From: Codonopsis lanceolata
Taxonomy: Eukaryota > Streptophyta > Magnoliopsida > Asterales > Campanulaceae
NCBI GenBank assembly: GCA_013146195.2
Contig: CM028377.1
Location: forward strand, 177,422,465-177,486,464
Length of the DNA: 64,000 nucleotides
Direction: 5' to 3'
A program made the position numbers and the translations under genes. The notes beneath the pieces are model-generated. The model searched no databases and had not been told where the DNA came from. It saw nothing but the letters and a program-made list of their open reading frames with translations. Shown here piece after piece: positions 25,231 to 37,040 of this stretch. Within the stretch, counting starts at the first letter, position 1; each line of letters starts with the position of its first letter.

Positions 25231-27056
25231 TGGGAATATTTTTAATAACATTAAGCAAAGGTAAATTTACATTTACTTTGGATAACATATTATAAATTTC
25301 CGTGAATTGTTTGTCCATTCGGTTTTCATAAGTCTTCTTGGAACGGAATTGGAGGAACATAAGGTGGTGGAGCCACATAAGGTTCCTCTTCTTCTTGATC
25401 TAATTCTTTATCTACTTCAAGCTGTGTTTCTTTATTTTGAATTTCTTTCTCTTTTTCTTGTTCCTTATTTGGAACTTCTAACTCTACTTCTACTTCTTTT
25501 TCTTTTTCTACCTCTTGATTACTTAAATCATCAATCACTTTATCACTAACACTATCTTTCTCAATTTCTTTTCTATTACTTTTCAGAATTTTCTCTTGTA
25601 GCATGCATATTAGAAGGGGATCGAAATCACTTACCTCTTCACCTATCACCTTACCACTTCGCAGACGGTGATTGACTTAGCTTGCTCAGTTTGACTAGGG
25701 AACTTCCCTTCTTCTCTTTTATTTGCTTCTGAATTTTCGATATGTTTCTTCAGATTTTCAATTTCTTCAAGCATGTACTTCATCAAAGCTGCTTGACCTT
25801 TACTAGCCACTTCTTGCTTGGGAACTTCTTCAATTCTCAACTGATTTTGATTTTGATTTTGCAACTGTGGAGGTTGTGGTGGTTGAGGTTGAATTGTTGA
25901 GGTTGCAAAGGCTTATTTCCTCCCCAAGAAAAGTTAGGATGATTCCTCCAACCAGGATTATATGTATTGGAATATGGATCATTCCTTGGCCTTTGAGGGT
26001 ACATATTCATAGCATTAGCCTGTTCAGAATACATAGCACTTGACGGACAAAAATTAGTAGCATGAGAATATAATCCACATAGAGCACATGCTTCTTGAAT
26101 TTGCCAATTTTCAAATTGAGCTTGTGTATTTGAATTATCTTGCAATTGATATAGGCTCCTATTTTTACCTCTAGCACTTTTTTGTTGGGAATTAATACTT
26201 AGCATCTCAAATAATTCTTCTAATGCTTCTGGTGTCATTCTATTAATAGAACCACCAGCTGCACTATCAACCATAGTTTGTAAACTGGCGAAAGACCATG
26301 ATAGAATTGAAGCACTAACACATGTTGAGCCAAATTATGATGAGGACACATAATAAGCGTATTTTTAAATCTATCCCATGACTCATGGAATGTTTCACTG
26401 GTTCATTTTGGAATGACATGATTTGTTTTCTATACTCTGTAAGAGATGCATGTTTGTAAAATTTGCTCATAAACAAATCATATAATTGTGCCCAAGTAAA
26501 AACACTGTTCGGTGTTAGGTTCATAAACCATCTCTTTGCCAATTCTTTTAATGCACTGGGAAAGTATTTCATTTTAATTTGATCTTCAGTTAACCCTCCT
26601 AAAGGAAAAGTACTCATCATGTATTCATATTCTCTTAAGAAACTGACAGGATCTTCATTAGGCATCCCATGAAAAGATGGTATGGCATTAAAATAATGTC
26701 CTTTTAGTTCGAAATTCCTAACAGAGATCGGCAATACTAAACATGATGTTACCACATTTAATGAAGGTCTACTAAAATCATTAATAGTTCTTTGATTTAC
26801 GACTACTTCCATATTTCTTCTTGCAAGCTCTTCTTGTCTTTGATTCCTATTGACTGGGTCAACTAGGTTTTCGTGGATTACGATTATTGTTATTATCTTC
26901 CATTGTAGGATCAACCAGAGGATCCTCTCGATTCAGATTATCTTGATTATCAGGCTCGAAAACTAGATTTTCAAAATATCTTTGGTATCTTTTAACAATA
27001 TTTATCTCTTGATCTAAGTCTACCAATTCAGGATTTAAAGATCTACGACCTTGCAT
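25231..27056 (-). pseudogene. Athila gag (several frame breaks)
   Basis: Starts at MQGRRSLNPELVDL (27056), just downstream of the primer site. The core lies at 26315-26780 (SFHGMPNEDPVSFLREYEYM, AKRWFMNLTPNSVFTWAQL, FYKHASLTEYRKQIMSFQNE). The nucleocapsid part at 25870-26274 has CALCGLYSHATNFC (CX2CX4HX4C zinc knuckle) and the Athila block NDPYSNTYNPGWRNHPNF. Downstream comes a Gln/Lys/Glu-rich, probably coiled-coil tail (25326-25864). Frameshifts lie near 26860, 26300, 25850 and 25640. It is nearly identical in layout to the gag at 46391-47442. Confidence 0.85.
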
Positions 27057-27215
27057 AAAAATTAATTAAAAGCAATTTAAAAACAACTAACTATTAAGGC
27101 AAAATAAAATAAAATCTTTTTGTATTTTTATTTTTATAAAAACAGAAAATTAAACTAAAAACTAAATTAAATTAAAAACTACGCTACCTACAAACTAACT
27201 ACGTGAACTAGCTTG

Positions 27216-27233
27216 TCCCCGGCAACGGCGCCA
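27216..27233 (-). promoter_or_regulatory. Primer-binding site, tRNA-Asp
   Basis: On the minus strand this reads TGGCGCCGTTGCCGGGGA, the complement of the 3' end of plant tRNA-Asp (read on plus as TCCCCGGCAACGGCGCCA). It lies six bases inside the LTR edge at 27240. Use of tRNA-Asp is typical of Athila. Confidence 0.9.
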
Positions 27234-27239
27234 AAAACT

Positions 27240-28544
27240 TGATCGATGTTTTATTTTATCTATTTCCTTGCAAGTGTACAAGACTATTATAGAATAGACT
27301 CGGAAGCAAGGGTCGAACCCACAGAGACAAGTGATCACGAACAAGCGGTTATAGATAGCAAATTATTAACCTAAGGGGGTTTTTATGTTTAATTCTACTC
27401 TAATTTACTAGTTATAGATGTTAACTAATTAGACAAGAATAATGAGATATGAAGATCTTATGGTGAGTGGAAATCTAGGATTCTGGGTTTCACTTATATC
27501 TCCTTTATGTTCAATTCATAATAATGTCATTCAATGTCTTGGGTTCGTTCACTAAAAATAGATATGGTCTGTTGAACAATTGGTTCAGCCTCCCTCCCCG
27601 CAAAATTCACCCATTCCATATCCTAAGCACGAGAACCGTAATCTAGTCGTCACCTAGATTTATGATCTATCTGTCACCTAGATCATGTAAGAACCTGGTC
27701 CTAACTTATCACTCTCGTGCTTCGATAGGTCCAATTTATTGTGTTGGTGAGCCAGTGTACGACATATGCACTTGGTCATGCAGGTATCCGCACCTCTAAG
27801 CCTTTATTATTTGCGATTACATTCATTTGTTCAAAGCGAAATAATAGAGGGATTGATAAACAACACAATCAACAAGCATTGAATAGACATAAATATAAGA
27901 ATCAAAACATAAATTCGATACAAGTTACCTCCCACCTCCTAGATTAGGGATGATTTAGTTCATCATAGACGATGAACAGCACATGAAGATGATGGAAGAC
28001 ATGATTTGATCTTCAATACTTGAAATTACAAAACCTAATTATGTTATACAATCTAAAACTACCTAAAATCTATGTAAAGAGAGCTTCCAGCCGTCCTCCT
28101 TATGCTTAGGCTCGGCATCTGACTTCTATATATACTTGGGAGTTGTGATTGAATCGAATGACTGTGTGAAAACCCGAATTTTGCGCATTCTGCCTACCTT
28201 GCGGTCGCAAGGTGTTGGATACCTTGCGTCCGCAAGGTCTCCAGTGTGTGTGCTTCTTGGCTCTTCGATTGCTGGCTTCAGGGACCGATACTGCCTACCT
28301 TGCGGTCGCAAGGTCTGAGGCACCTTGCGTCCGCAAGGTGTCCAGATTGACAGATTCCATTTTTCTTCAATTTTTCTTTCTTTGTAACTTGCACTTAAAA
28401 CCCTGGAGTTTCGCGTATTTTCACGAACAATCCTGAAACTTACAAAACTCACCAAAAACATATATTAGTACTCAAAAGACTCATGAAATAGCCTAATTCA
28501 AGTCACAGAAGCATATAAAATCGACGTATAAAATACATCGATCA
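27240..28544 (-). repeat. Athila 5' LTR (copy 2)
   Basis: A 1305-bp LTR with TGATCGATG...CATCGATCA ends. It has four perfect 18-bp palindromes ACCTTGCGNNCGCAAGGT at 28196, 28221, 28297 and 28322, at spacings 25, 76 and 25. Right of it the copia RT frame resumes at 28545, so this is the insertion junction. Confidence 0.9.
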
Positions 28545-30093
28545 TCTCCTCATAGTCTAAACCCTCTCTTTGGGTAAAGCCTTTCGCCACAAGACGTGCC
28601 TTATATTTTTCGATTGATCCATCTGCCTTTCGCTTGACTTTGAAAACCCATTTTTTTTTCCTATTAATAGTCTTGCGACCTTGTGGAAGATCAACTAACT
28701 CCCAAACCTGATTCTATTTCATAGAGGAAATTTTATCTTCCATTGCAATAATCCATTCATTGTTAGTAGGTAAAGAAAGAGCTTCTTTGAACGATGTGGG
28801 CTCACTAGAATTGTAAGAAGTAGTTAGGAAAGATTCCTTTTCGACCGCGAATCGACGACGAGATATATTTCCACGTTTACTTCTTCGCTCTAGTGTCGCA
28901 TCCGTACGCCCACTCGGATGAAGATCACCTTGACTCTCATTGGCGACTTCCATAGGCTCAACCTCATGTTGTACCGTAGGATTAGGTTGAGATTCCCCAC
29001 GTTCGCCAAAAGATGTCATATGTTCTTCTTCCATCTCAAAAAGTTCAAAGTCTTTCCTAACTTCACCTATCTGTGGGAAATCATTCTCAATGAAATCAAC
29101 ATTGCGCGACTCTGTTTCAGTCATTCCTACGTCAGGTTTTCCACCGTACATAACATAACCCTTTGAGGTATCTGAATACCTTATGAAAACACACTTGTTT
29201 CCTCTAGGGCCTAGTTTTCCAAACTTATTAGAGGTAATATGGACATAACGTGCACAACCCCAAGGATGAAGATGCCCTAATTTAGGCTTCTCACCTTTCC
29301 AAAGTTCATAAGGGATTGTGGGAACTGACTTTGAAGGCACTCGTTTAAGTATGTAGGCGGCAGTTATTAGCGCATCCCCCCAAAACGAAATTGGGAGGTT
29401 GGCATGTGCCATCATTGACCTAACCATTTCCAACAATGTTCGATTCCTTCATTCTGCAACACCATTTTGTTGCGGAGTTCTAGGAATTGTCAATTGTCGG
29501 CGTATTCCCTTTTTCTCACACAATTCTTTAAATTGATCAGATAAATATTCACGGCCCCGGTTAGTTCTAAAAGTTTTTAAGTTTTTATCCTTTTGATTCT
29601 CAACCTCTGTGAGAAATCGTTCAAAACACTTAAAAGCTTCATCGTGGAGAGAAATAAGGTAAACATAACCATAGCGTGTGTAGTCATCGATAAAAGTGAG
29701 AAAATAGGAAGCTCCATGACGTGCATTAACATTCATTGGTCCACAAATGTTTTAATGGACTAACTCTAATGGATGTGTGGCTCTTTTTTCCTTACCAAAA
29801 GGCTTTCGGCAAGCTTTTCCTACCAAACACGATTCACACAAGGGTAAGTTGACTTTGGTGAGAGACCCCAATAGGCCTTCTCTAGCCAATCTAGCCAATC
29901 TAGCCAATCTAGTCATCCTATCTTTTCCTATATGTCCAAGTCTAGCATGCCATAACTCAGAATTAGAATCATCATAAACCATACAAGAAGAAAAATTAAT
30001 AGAAGAATTATGGGAATCCAACAAATCTAATTGAAAGAAATTATCTGATAAAAAATCATGCCCCAAAATCTCATCACCAAAACAAATATCCAA
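28545..30093 (-). pseudogene. Copia integrase and start of RT (broken)
   Basis: Integrase zinc finger at 29752-30093 (ELWHARLGHIGKDRM ... LPLCESC, HHCC). It contains a small 9-bp tandem triplication (LARLARLAR at 29882-29911). The core at 29449-29736 has FIDDYTRYGYVYLIS (first Asp) and the Glu in QQNGVAE, but the second catalytic Asp is Asn (FRTNRGREYLS, where the family has SDRG or TDRG). A break at 29449 is followed by the core's end and C-terminal part (28714-29436; ISFWGDALITAAYILKRVP). A stop after SSMK precedes the RT start. Integration activity is lost. Confidence 0.8.
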
Positions 30094-30126
30094 GTGATCA
30101 TTACTAAAATTAAAAGAATATCCATG

Positions 30127-30477
30127 TCATAGCAATTGTACTACTGATAATAGATTATGTCGAATTTCAGGTGCATAAAGAACTTCATGAAGAGTCAATG
30201 TGCGTCCATTCCGAAATTGAAGTTGGTATGAGCCAACTCCTTTGACTTTAATAGACGAAATGTTTCCCATGAAAATTCTTCTTGTACCCGTAGAAACTTT
30301 TCGATAAACTACAAATCCTCCTTGATCCCTCGTCACATGTTTGGTTGAGCCCGAGTCTACAATCCACACAGGGAGAGAGTCAGCTAATAAAACATGAGAG
30401 CACACATAACTTTGCATGGAGATAGGATTAAGGGATACCTTCTTGGGCTCAGGACAAGTCTGAGCAAAATGACCCAA
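30127..30477 (-). pseudogene. Copia zinc knuckle end and protease
   Basis: Starts in the last part of the CCHC knuckle (GHFAQTCPEPKK) and carries the protease active site WIVDSGSTKHVT, with the D-S-G triad intact, and the block LHEVLYAPEIRHNLLSV. The frame ends at a stop at 30127, before integrase. The protein would cleave the Gag-Pol polyprotein. Confidence 0.8.
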
Positions 30478-30525
30478 GGTACCACAGTTGTAGTAGTTCT
30501 GCCTAGCAATATTCTTTTTGTCTCT

Positions 30526-31284
30526 TCAGTGTTTAACAATCTTATCACTTTTGGGACCCAAATTCTGAGTCTTCTTGCCTTTAGCTTGTTTCTTGCGTTG
30601 CCCGTGTGGCTTGCGCAGACCCTCAAGGGAAACAAGAGCAAGATCACGAATCGCAGCACTTATCGCGCGATTCGCTTCATGACACTCAGCCTCAAGCTCA
30701 ACATGGCAAGATACATCTGCAAAAGTCTGAATTGAGTCCGTATGAATCAAAATACGCCTCAAACTACTCCAAGAGCTAGGCAGTGAACAAATCACTACTT
30801 GAACTTGCTGTTCATCAGATAAGATAGAACCAGCAGCCTTAAGCTTACGAATCATTCCGGACATCTCGCATAGTTGTTCGAGAATGTTACGTTTCTGGTC
30901 AATCTTATAGCTTTCAAACTTGTAAATCAAAGTCTTCAACTTTGTAGCAGAAGTATTCCCATAAATAAGCTTAATGTCGTCCTACATTTGTTTCGCAGTC
31001 AGGCAATCCTCAAACTCGCCAAACAAATCATTATGCATGCTACTCAACATAGTAAAACGTGCACATCGATCTTTTTTTTTTCATTTAAGGAATTCCTGCA
31101 TTTTCTGGCGATGCTAGGTGATGGTCAAATTACTCATCTCTGGTTCTACCATCACAGTATCTAGGTTATCAAGAACCTCTTGCTCATTTAGCAAATACAT
31201 GATTTTTCTTTGCTAAACACTATAGTTGGTGTCATCCAATTTCTCACTCTTGTTAAGGTTAGCGATTACATTCTTAGAAGTCAT
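30526..31284 (-). pseudogene. Copia gag (broken)
   Basis: Begins at ATG 31282-31284 (MTSKNVIANLNKSEKLDDTNYS). A TAG follows where Trp is expected (NYSVW), so the frame is dead from the start. A later open part at 30526-30939 holds the gag core (LCEMSGMIRKLKAAGSILSDE, and VVICSLPSSWSSLRRIL) and a basic tail with GQRKKQAKGKK before the zinc knuckle. Confidence 0.75.
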
Positions 31285-32640
31285 TTCACTACAATTTATT
31301 GCAAAAAATAAGATATTAGCATATATATATTTTGATTCACTTTTTTTTTCTCTAAAAAATCAATTACTAAATATAATCACATCATACACGTAAGGAGGGA
31401 AAATCCGCGAGACTCGTAATCACAACCAAAGTATGCATAACGTAAAAATATTCATAAATTGATAATTTAAACAAAAGAAATAAGATTGAACAAATCTATC
31501 AAGCACATATAATGTACATAAATATTTTCACTACTGAAAATAAAATTACTGGGTCTTGTATAGTCTCAATCGCAATTTTAGAGCTCAAAACTACAATTAA
31601 TTATGCTAAAAATGAATTTAAAATAGTTTAAAATTCACAAAGAATTTTAAAAAATTTCAGAACAGTTCCAAATAGCCCTAAACAGTCACATAATGACAAA
31701 ACATCCCCTGAAAATTAATTTTGAATTTTTTATAAATCAAAACACAAGTTTTTATACACTGAAAATGCCAAAATAAATACTTCCAGACTGAATTGACCAA
31801 AACGGAGGCCACCATTGGACTCAGAAGGCCAATAAACATCTAGACCCGCTGGCCGTTTCAAAAACGGAGTTCAGGAAGACTATTTTTCAACCCGGAAAAT
31901 TAATTCGCGAACGTGATCTGCGAGTCAACTTCCCGAGGCCGTAAAACGTGCATTTTAAGTCCAAATTAAGCATATAATATGTCATTGGAAAGCCCTCGCG
32001 GAGTACTATAAGTACAGACCATAAAACCAAGGTTTTACAGAAAATAAACAGGTCAAAATAGCATGCAAATTTTCTGAAAAATCAATTTTCAACAAAACTT
32101 GGATTTGTGATATTTTAAAAAAATACTCAACGGATTTCAACAAGAATTTAATATGTTGTTCGCCTCGTCATAGGGAACTCAGACATATAAATTTTTCTCG
32201 AAAATAAAATTGTTTTACACATAAAATAATAAAACTCATTTGGTTCGTTATCAGGTAAAACTTTTAAACAAACCCAAAATCAAAAGCATGCAATTCATGG
32301 CATAACTAAACGAGCAATCAAGCATATGACTAATAATATTAATCGACAACTTTCATATAGTGAATCTGTAGGCACAGCTAGAGTTGTTGGTAGTTTGGCA
32401 GTATACATTTGGAGTAGTTCTGATTGTATTATATTAAAAACATGTATTTAAACGTGTCATTTTAGTTAATTATCTTTTTTTAATGATGCTTCAGTTATGT
32501 GTATTTAAATTATGTATGTATTGAGGTTTTGCTAATGCATCTTTTATGCTGCTATAAAATGTCATATGCTATACAAAGTCTACAATAAGATAATAACATT
32601 AAAAATTTCATAACCACAAAAAATAGTAAAAAAACTGTTT
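31285..32640. other. AT-rich leader/LTR region, unresolved
   Basis: Upstream (right) of the copia gag, so it should contain the primer site and 5' LTR. No TGGTATCAGAGC-like site or TG...CA ends could be identified. No gene seen. Confidence 0.3.
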
Positions 32641-32690
32641 TACAAGTCATAACATTAAAAAAAAAAAAAAGAGCATAAACATAGTCCAGA

Positions 32691-33870
32691 TCATTGTTGC
32701 CTCCTATGAGACGGTCCCGTGTCATCAGGTGGACCGTTTATAATTGTATGAACTCTATCAAGCAATGAGCCCATATCCTCATACGGTATAGATCGGTCAC
32801 CAGATCTCCAGCGCCGCACTGTAAGATCAATCATAGTCCTCATAACTCCCAACATCTTGTCTATATAAATATGAAAGGGTGGCAGTTCCCCTCGCATAAG
32901 TATCTAGATTTTTAATATCTTCAAGCCACTCTAAGTATTTTATAAGTACACAGGTCCCGCTCTTATCTGCAAATATCGTGCAACCTAAGACCAATAACAA
33001 GTATGCCCTCACAGTACAACCTACCCTAAACTCATCCTCAGACATGACATCATCATTAAACCTCACACGTAGCCACTCCAATGTCACCGAAGCCCCTCTT
33101 ATTTCCCATGCCCTCAAAAACCTTTTCAAGTGGCACTCCCAACATCTGACTCACATATGCGACATCTACTTCCCTAGCACAAGATAATGGATCACCCACA
33201 ATCGGAAGACCGAACTAACAAAACTTATCGTCTAAAGTAATGGTCACCTCCCCGAAAGGCATATGGAAAGTGTTAGTCTCTAGATGTCATCGTTCCACGA
33301 AAGCAGAAACTAACACCTTATTCACATCAGCATAGCATACCTGTCTTAGTTGACTAAATGCACTACCCCTGACCATAGCCTAAAAGGCCCTGAAGCTTCG
33401 CCATTAGGAATGACCCAATTAAGCAATTTATGTGTATGATTATGGCATTTTAAAATTCCCCGCTCTTTTTTACCAGCCCAAATAAATGCAGTTACGTGTG
33501 ACTCATACGAAGTCAGCAACGATGTATCACATAGGCCACCGAGAAATCCACGCTCAATCTGATTCCCAAATAAATGCTCCTACTCCTGCTAAAAAGGCTC
33601 ATGATTGGGCTGAAAAGGCTCCTAATCATGATCGGGCTGGAAAGGCTCCCGATCCTGCTGGAAGTGCTCAACATCCCGCTGAAAATGCTCGTGCTCATGT
33701 CCCTACCCCTGCTCGTGTTCTTGTCCATGCCCCTGCTCGTGATCCTGCAACATCTCATGTGGTTGTTAGAGATGTACTTCTGGTTCTTGTTGACGTTCTT
33801 GTTCCATTTCTTTTCTAGTCGATGCTGTCGGCCTTCTTCTTGGCCTCCTTGAATACGTCAGATTTTTTAT
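32691..33870 (-). pseudogene. Plant mobile domain (PMD) pseudogene, copy A
   Basis: Read on the minus strand from about 33870: a Gln/His/Glu-rich N-terminal repeat region (33570-33770), then GGLCDTSLLTSYESHVTAFIW and GILKCHNH (33430-33560), then FVERWHLETNTFHMPFGEVTITLDD (33230-33310; key blocks only), and GCTVRAYLLLVLGCTIFADKSG, RGTATLSYLYRQ and GSLLDRVHTIINGPPDD (32691-33129). These are the successive blocks of plant PMD proteins (MAIN/MAIL1-like, often annotated as PP7 long-form homologs). Stops and frameshifts at about 33190, 33210, 33400 and 33590 break it. PMD proteins occur both as host silencing factors and inside transposons; here the MULE neighbour favours transposon origin. Confidence 0.7.
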
Positions 33871-33961
33871 GAATTTTCATGTAAACATAATATCAAGAAA
33901 ATCATAGTTATGTTCTAGTGTGTAAAACTATAATCACGCAAAAAAACTGTTTAATTAAGCA

Positions 33962-34199
33962 GTTTCAGCCAGTATGAGATGAACAACACTAAGAGTGTTC
34001 GACCAGCATGGGATGAACAACCCATGGAGTGTTCGACCAGAATGAGATAAACAACTCTTGGACTGTTCGACCAACATGTGATGAACGGACCATGGACTAT
34101 TCGACCAGTTTGGGCTGAACATCCCTTAGTTTATTCGACTAGAATGGGTTAAACAGCTGGGCTTGTATGCGGTCACCATGACATGAACAACCTCTGTAT
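33962..34199. repeat. 34-bp minisatellite, about seven units
   Basis: Units of 34 bp start at 33962, 33996, 34030, 34064, 34098, 34132 and 34166. The core is TGTTCGACCAG.ATG.GATGA followed by ACAAC. Units differ by several substitutions, so the array is old. It lies just outside the PMD copy A coding region. Confidence 0.85.
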
Positions 34200-34457
34200 G
34201 GTGCGGCTAGTGCTGGTCGAACACCAATACATGTGTTCATCAAACCAGGTCTGAACCATTTGTTTTTGCAGTCTCAACAATTTTCAATTTTTTTGTATTT
34301 TTTTAAAAAAATTAAACCCAAATGCATGCATTTCATACGTATTTAACCCTACATTGTTATTGATTGTTAAATTAGACCTAAAACTAGTATTTAAAAGTAA
34401 GAGGATAATGAAAATTCATACCTACACTTGAAGACATTGTAGTAGGTTTCAAAATAG

Positions 34458-34479
34458 GGAGAGAGAGAGAGAGAGAGAT
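34458..34479. repeat. (GA)n microsatellite
   Basis: About 22 bp of GA repeat. The rest of 34200-35160 is AT-rich and GT-rich DNA without a recognisable gene. Confidence 0.9.
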
Positions 34480-35167
34480 AATATGTTGCTGCTATTGTTG
34501 TTGTTGTTGATTCCCAAAATTATGCAATGAGAGCCTTGTAATTGTTGTTGTTGAAGCTTGATATAGGACGTAGTATGCGTTGTAGGAAGAAGAAGACAGT
34601 TTGCGTGCTGTGTTATATGCCGGGCTTTGGGAGTGTATGACGGGTTTAGAAAGGATGGTAAATTGGTTGGCTAGAATGGGTAGGTTAGTAATTAATTGGG
34701 TTGGGGTTTAGTAATTAGGTTGAATAGAAAAGGGTAAATTGGGTAGTTAGGTAGGGTATAGAGATAGATGTGAGAAAGTAGTGGGGTGTAAAGACAAATG
34801 GGGCGTAAAAATAGGGATTTGGGGTGTGGTTATCCCCACCCCATTTTAAATTGATATTGTTAATTGATATTGTTATCAAATTGTTATTAAATGTTATAAT
34901 TTTGTTAGTTGAATATTAAATGGTATTAATTGTGAATAAGCATGAAAAAATCACCATAATTTATTTAATTAATCTATAATTGATATTATTTAGTTGAATT
35001 ATAGATTAATTAATTGCTAAGTACAAAAATAATTAGTATAAATAAGTCCACGTCATTAAGAACAATATCTCGTATTATAAATACATACATCACCTTTGAA
35101 AAACTTAAATATGTAAATATTTACACTCTTAATATTCAACTTATAACTTTTTTATTGTGCAATGTAG

Positions 35168-37040
35168 ATGTTAAGCTTTAGACGTGATGATAGAGGAAAA
35201 AGACAGGTGCTTGAAGATAATCCTGATCTTCAAAATTACAACGGTCGACTTTATAATCGATGTGTTCCTGCATCTATCCAACGCAGACGAATTGTATATA
35301 GGGAAGTGTTACATGTTGATGAGAGTGAGTCATCATCGCTCCAAGAAGTAAAAGAAACAGAGAGACGATTACATGATGTTTCTCCTACAATGCATTTTTT
35401 GAGATTTAAGGGTCTTGACAGGAATCCTGGGTTTGAGTATAGTTAACAGAGGCATGGGGAGGAGGAGGAGGAGGAAGATGTTAGTAGAGGGAGAAGATAT
35501 GGAGTCCCTCCAGCTCGAGGTGGACTAGTAGGTCGTCTCTTGCAACTACGTGATGATGAGGAGGAGGTAGAGGAAGAGGAGGATAAGGATGAGGATGATG
35601 GCAGACAAATAGGTGCTAGCCATCTTCCACTACGAGGCGAACGCATAGGTCCTGGAGGTAAATGATATCTAGTGTACGACTAGGAGAAGGACCTTCTTTT
35701 GGTAGAGGGCGAGGTCATAGTGGTGCGATGTTGACGGAATCTTATCCAGGAGGCCCACGTACATCATATGTTTTGACTTGTTTTAATGGTCATGTTGCAT
35801 ATGCGATATGGAATGAAGAGGTAAATTTAAATGTATTTGTTTAGTAGTTTTTTTAATTTTAAATGTTTTTTTTGTTAAATGTTCATAATATTAGTTAATG
35901 CTTCATTTAGTTTAACAAGAAAGAGGAGTTTTGAAATACCAATCGCAAACTGAACGCATAGCTACATGGGCGATAGCCAACCAGCAAACCCTCGACAATA
36001 TTATAAGTTTCAACTTGTTTCATTTGAGGGATATCATGTTTCGTCACTTGAACATGCCCTTAATATCAACATTTGTCGAGAGATGGCATCCCGAAACTAA
36101 TAGTTTTCACATGCCCTTTGGCGAGTTGACTGTTACACTACATGAAGTTTCACATTTTTTACGAATTCCCGTTACTGGGAAAGCCCTTATCTCGAAGATG
36201 AGTGTTGGAGTTGTAAAGCCCCTATCTCAACTTCTTGGTATGACCACGTCTAAGGTAGATGTCGAGCTTAAGTTAAGTGTCATAGGATTAACAACACTAA
36301 TGACAGACTAATGCACCCTACAACTTATCCCCCCAATGCAACAATGGGGTATTTATTGTGGTTGTTGGGGTTTAGTCTTTTCGTGGATAAGTCTCAAACT
36401 CGAGTGAGTATCCATTATCAACCTTTTTTGCTCGACTTAGTTACCATTCCTTGTTATGCTTGGGGTGCAGCTACGTTAGCATTCCTATATCGTCATCTTG
36501 GCATGGCGTCTAGGGCTAAGACCTTATATATTATAGGATGCATGACTTTGCTAGAGGTACGTCCATGTTTAATATGGTTAAATTTTTTTTTAATTTTTTG
36601 TTACAATGTTATACTATTTGAAAAAGTATTAATTATGCTTGATAGGCTTTGATATATTAATACTTTCCCACCTTCAGACTAGCTAAGAAAAATGTCTGGC
36701 AATCTCACGAGTCGGCGTCGCTAAAATGGGGGATTGGACAAACCCACCAACGATATGGATCTCTACGAGAATACAGGAGAGCACTTGATAAGTTAACATC
36801 TGATATGGTAATTATTATTGATAGAATTGGATATATGAATACTTATTTATTTTGGTAGTTTTAAGTAAATAAGTGTGATGTACGTTATATGAACAAGTCA
36901 GCTGGACTCCATTTGGGAATGATCCGTCACGTGACGTACCAATAACTCTTTTCCATGGCATCATTCATTGTTGTCATATCACGGAACGGTACAAGCCAGA
37001 GCGATGCCTTAGGCAATTTGGGTATGTTAAAAAAAAATTC
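35168..37040 (+). pseudogene. Plant mobile domain (PMD) pseudogene, copy B
   Basis: Plus-strand gene remnant. 35168-35446 encodes an unrecognised N-terminal part; an in-frame TAA is followed by an acidic stretch (Glu/Asp-rich, 35455-35600). 35662-35820 has RGRGHSG and GGPRTSYVLTCFNGHVAYAIW. A GT donor at 35821 and AG near 35910 suggest an intron, but the joined frame is shifted. The PMD core follows at 35931-36554 (TFVERWHPETNSFHMPFGEL, DKSQTRVSIHYQPFLLDL, YAWGAATLAFLYRHLG) with one frame change at 36311. A donor GTACGT at 36555 ends that exon, and the last blocks (SWTPFG.DPSRDVP, ERYKPERCLRQFGYV) lie at 36890-37030. It converges with the MULE transposase. Confidence 0.7.

Larger units (their letters stand above)
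18433..28544 (-). mobile_element. Athila-type Ty3 retrotransposon, 3' end missing (copy 2)
   Basis: Minus-strand element: 5' LTR (27240-28544), tRNA-Asp primer site, gag, protease, RT, decayed RNase H and integrase, then a long non-coding/env-like region running into the gap. The gag block PRNDPYSNTYNPGWRNHPNF, the DLGASINLMP protease and the tRNA-Asp primer site define Athila. It sits inside the copia RT of 28545-31284. The 3' LTR is not present on the left; the homologous 3' part appears instead at 395-3391 in opposite orientation. Confidence 0.88.
28545..31284 (-). mobile_element. Ty1/copia element interrupted by Athila
   Basis: Minus-strand gag, protease, integrase and the first part of RT, ending abruptly at the Athila LTR inside the RT block ARLVAKGFTQREGLDYEE. 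The remaining RT and RNase H are expected on the far side of Athila copy 2 and are not seen in this window. The LTR and primer site on the right (31285-32400) could not be recognised. Lineage within Ty1/copia is not settled. Confidence 0.8.

Noticed and set aside
27205..27235. tRNA-Asp-like 3' end
   Set aside because: Only the 18-base primer-binding match; no anticodon or D arm follows. It is the retroelement primer site.
33574..33852. Leu-rich plus-strand frame
   Set aside because: Antisense of the Gln/His/Glu repeat region of PMD copy A, whose minus-strand reading matches a known family.
34800..34860. GGGGTGTGGTTATCCCCACCCC as a MULE terminal repeat
   Set aside because: No inverted partner was found at 32.3-32.7 kb or 38.3-39.2 kb.
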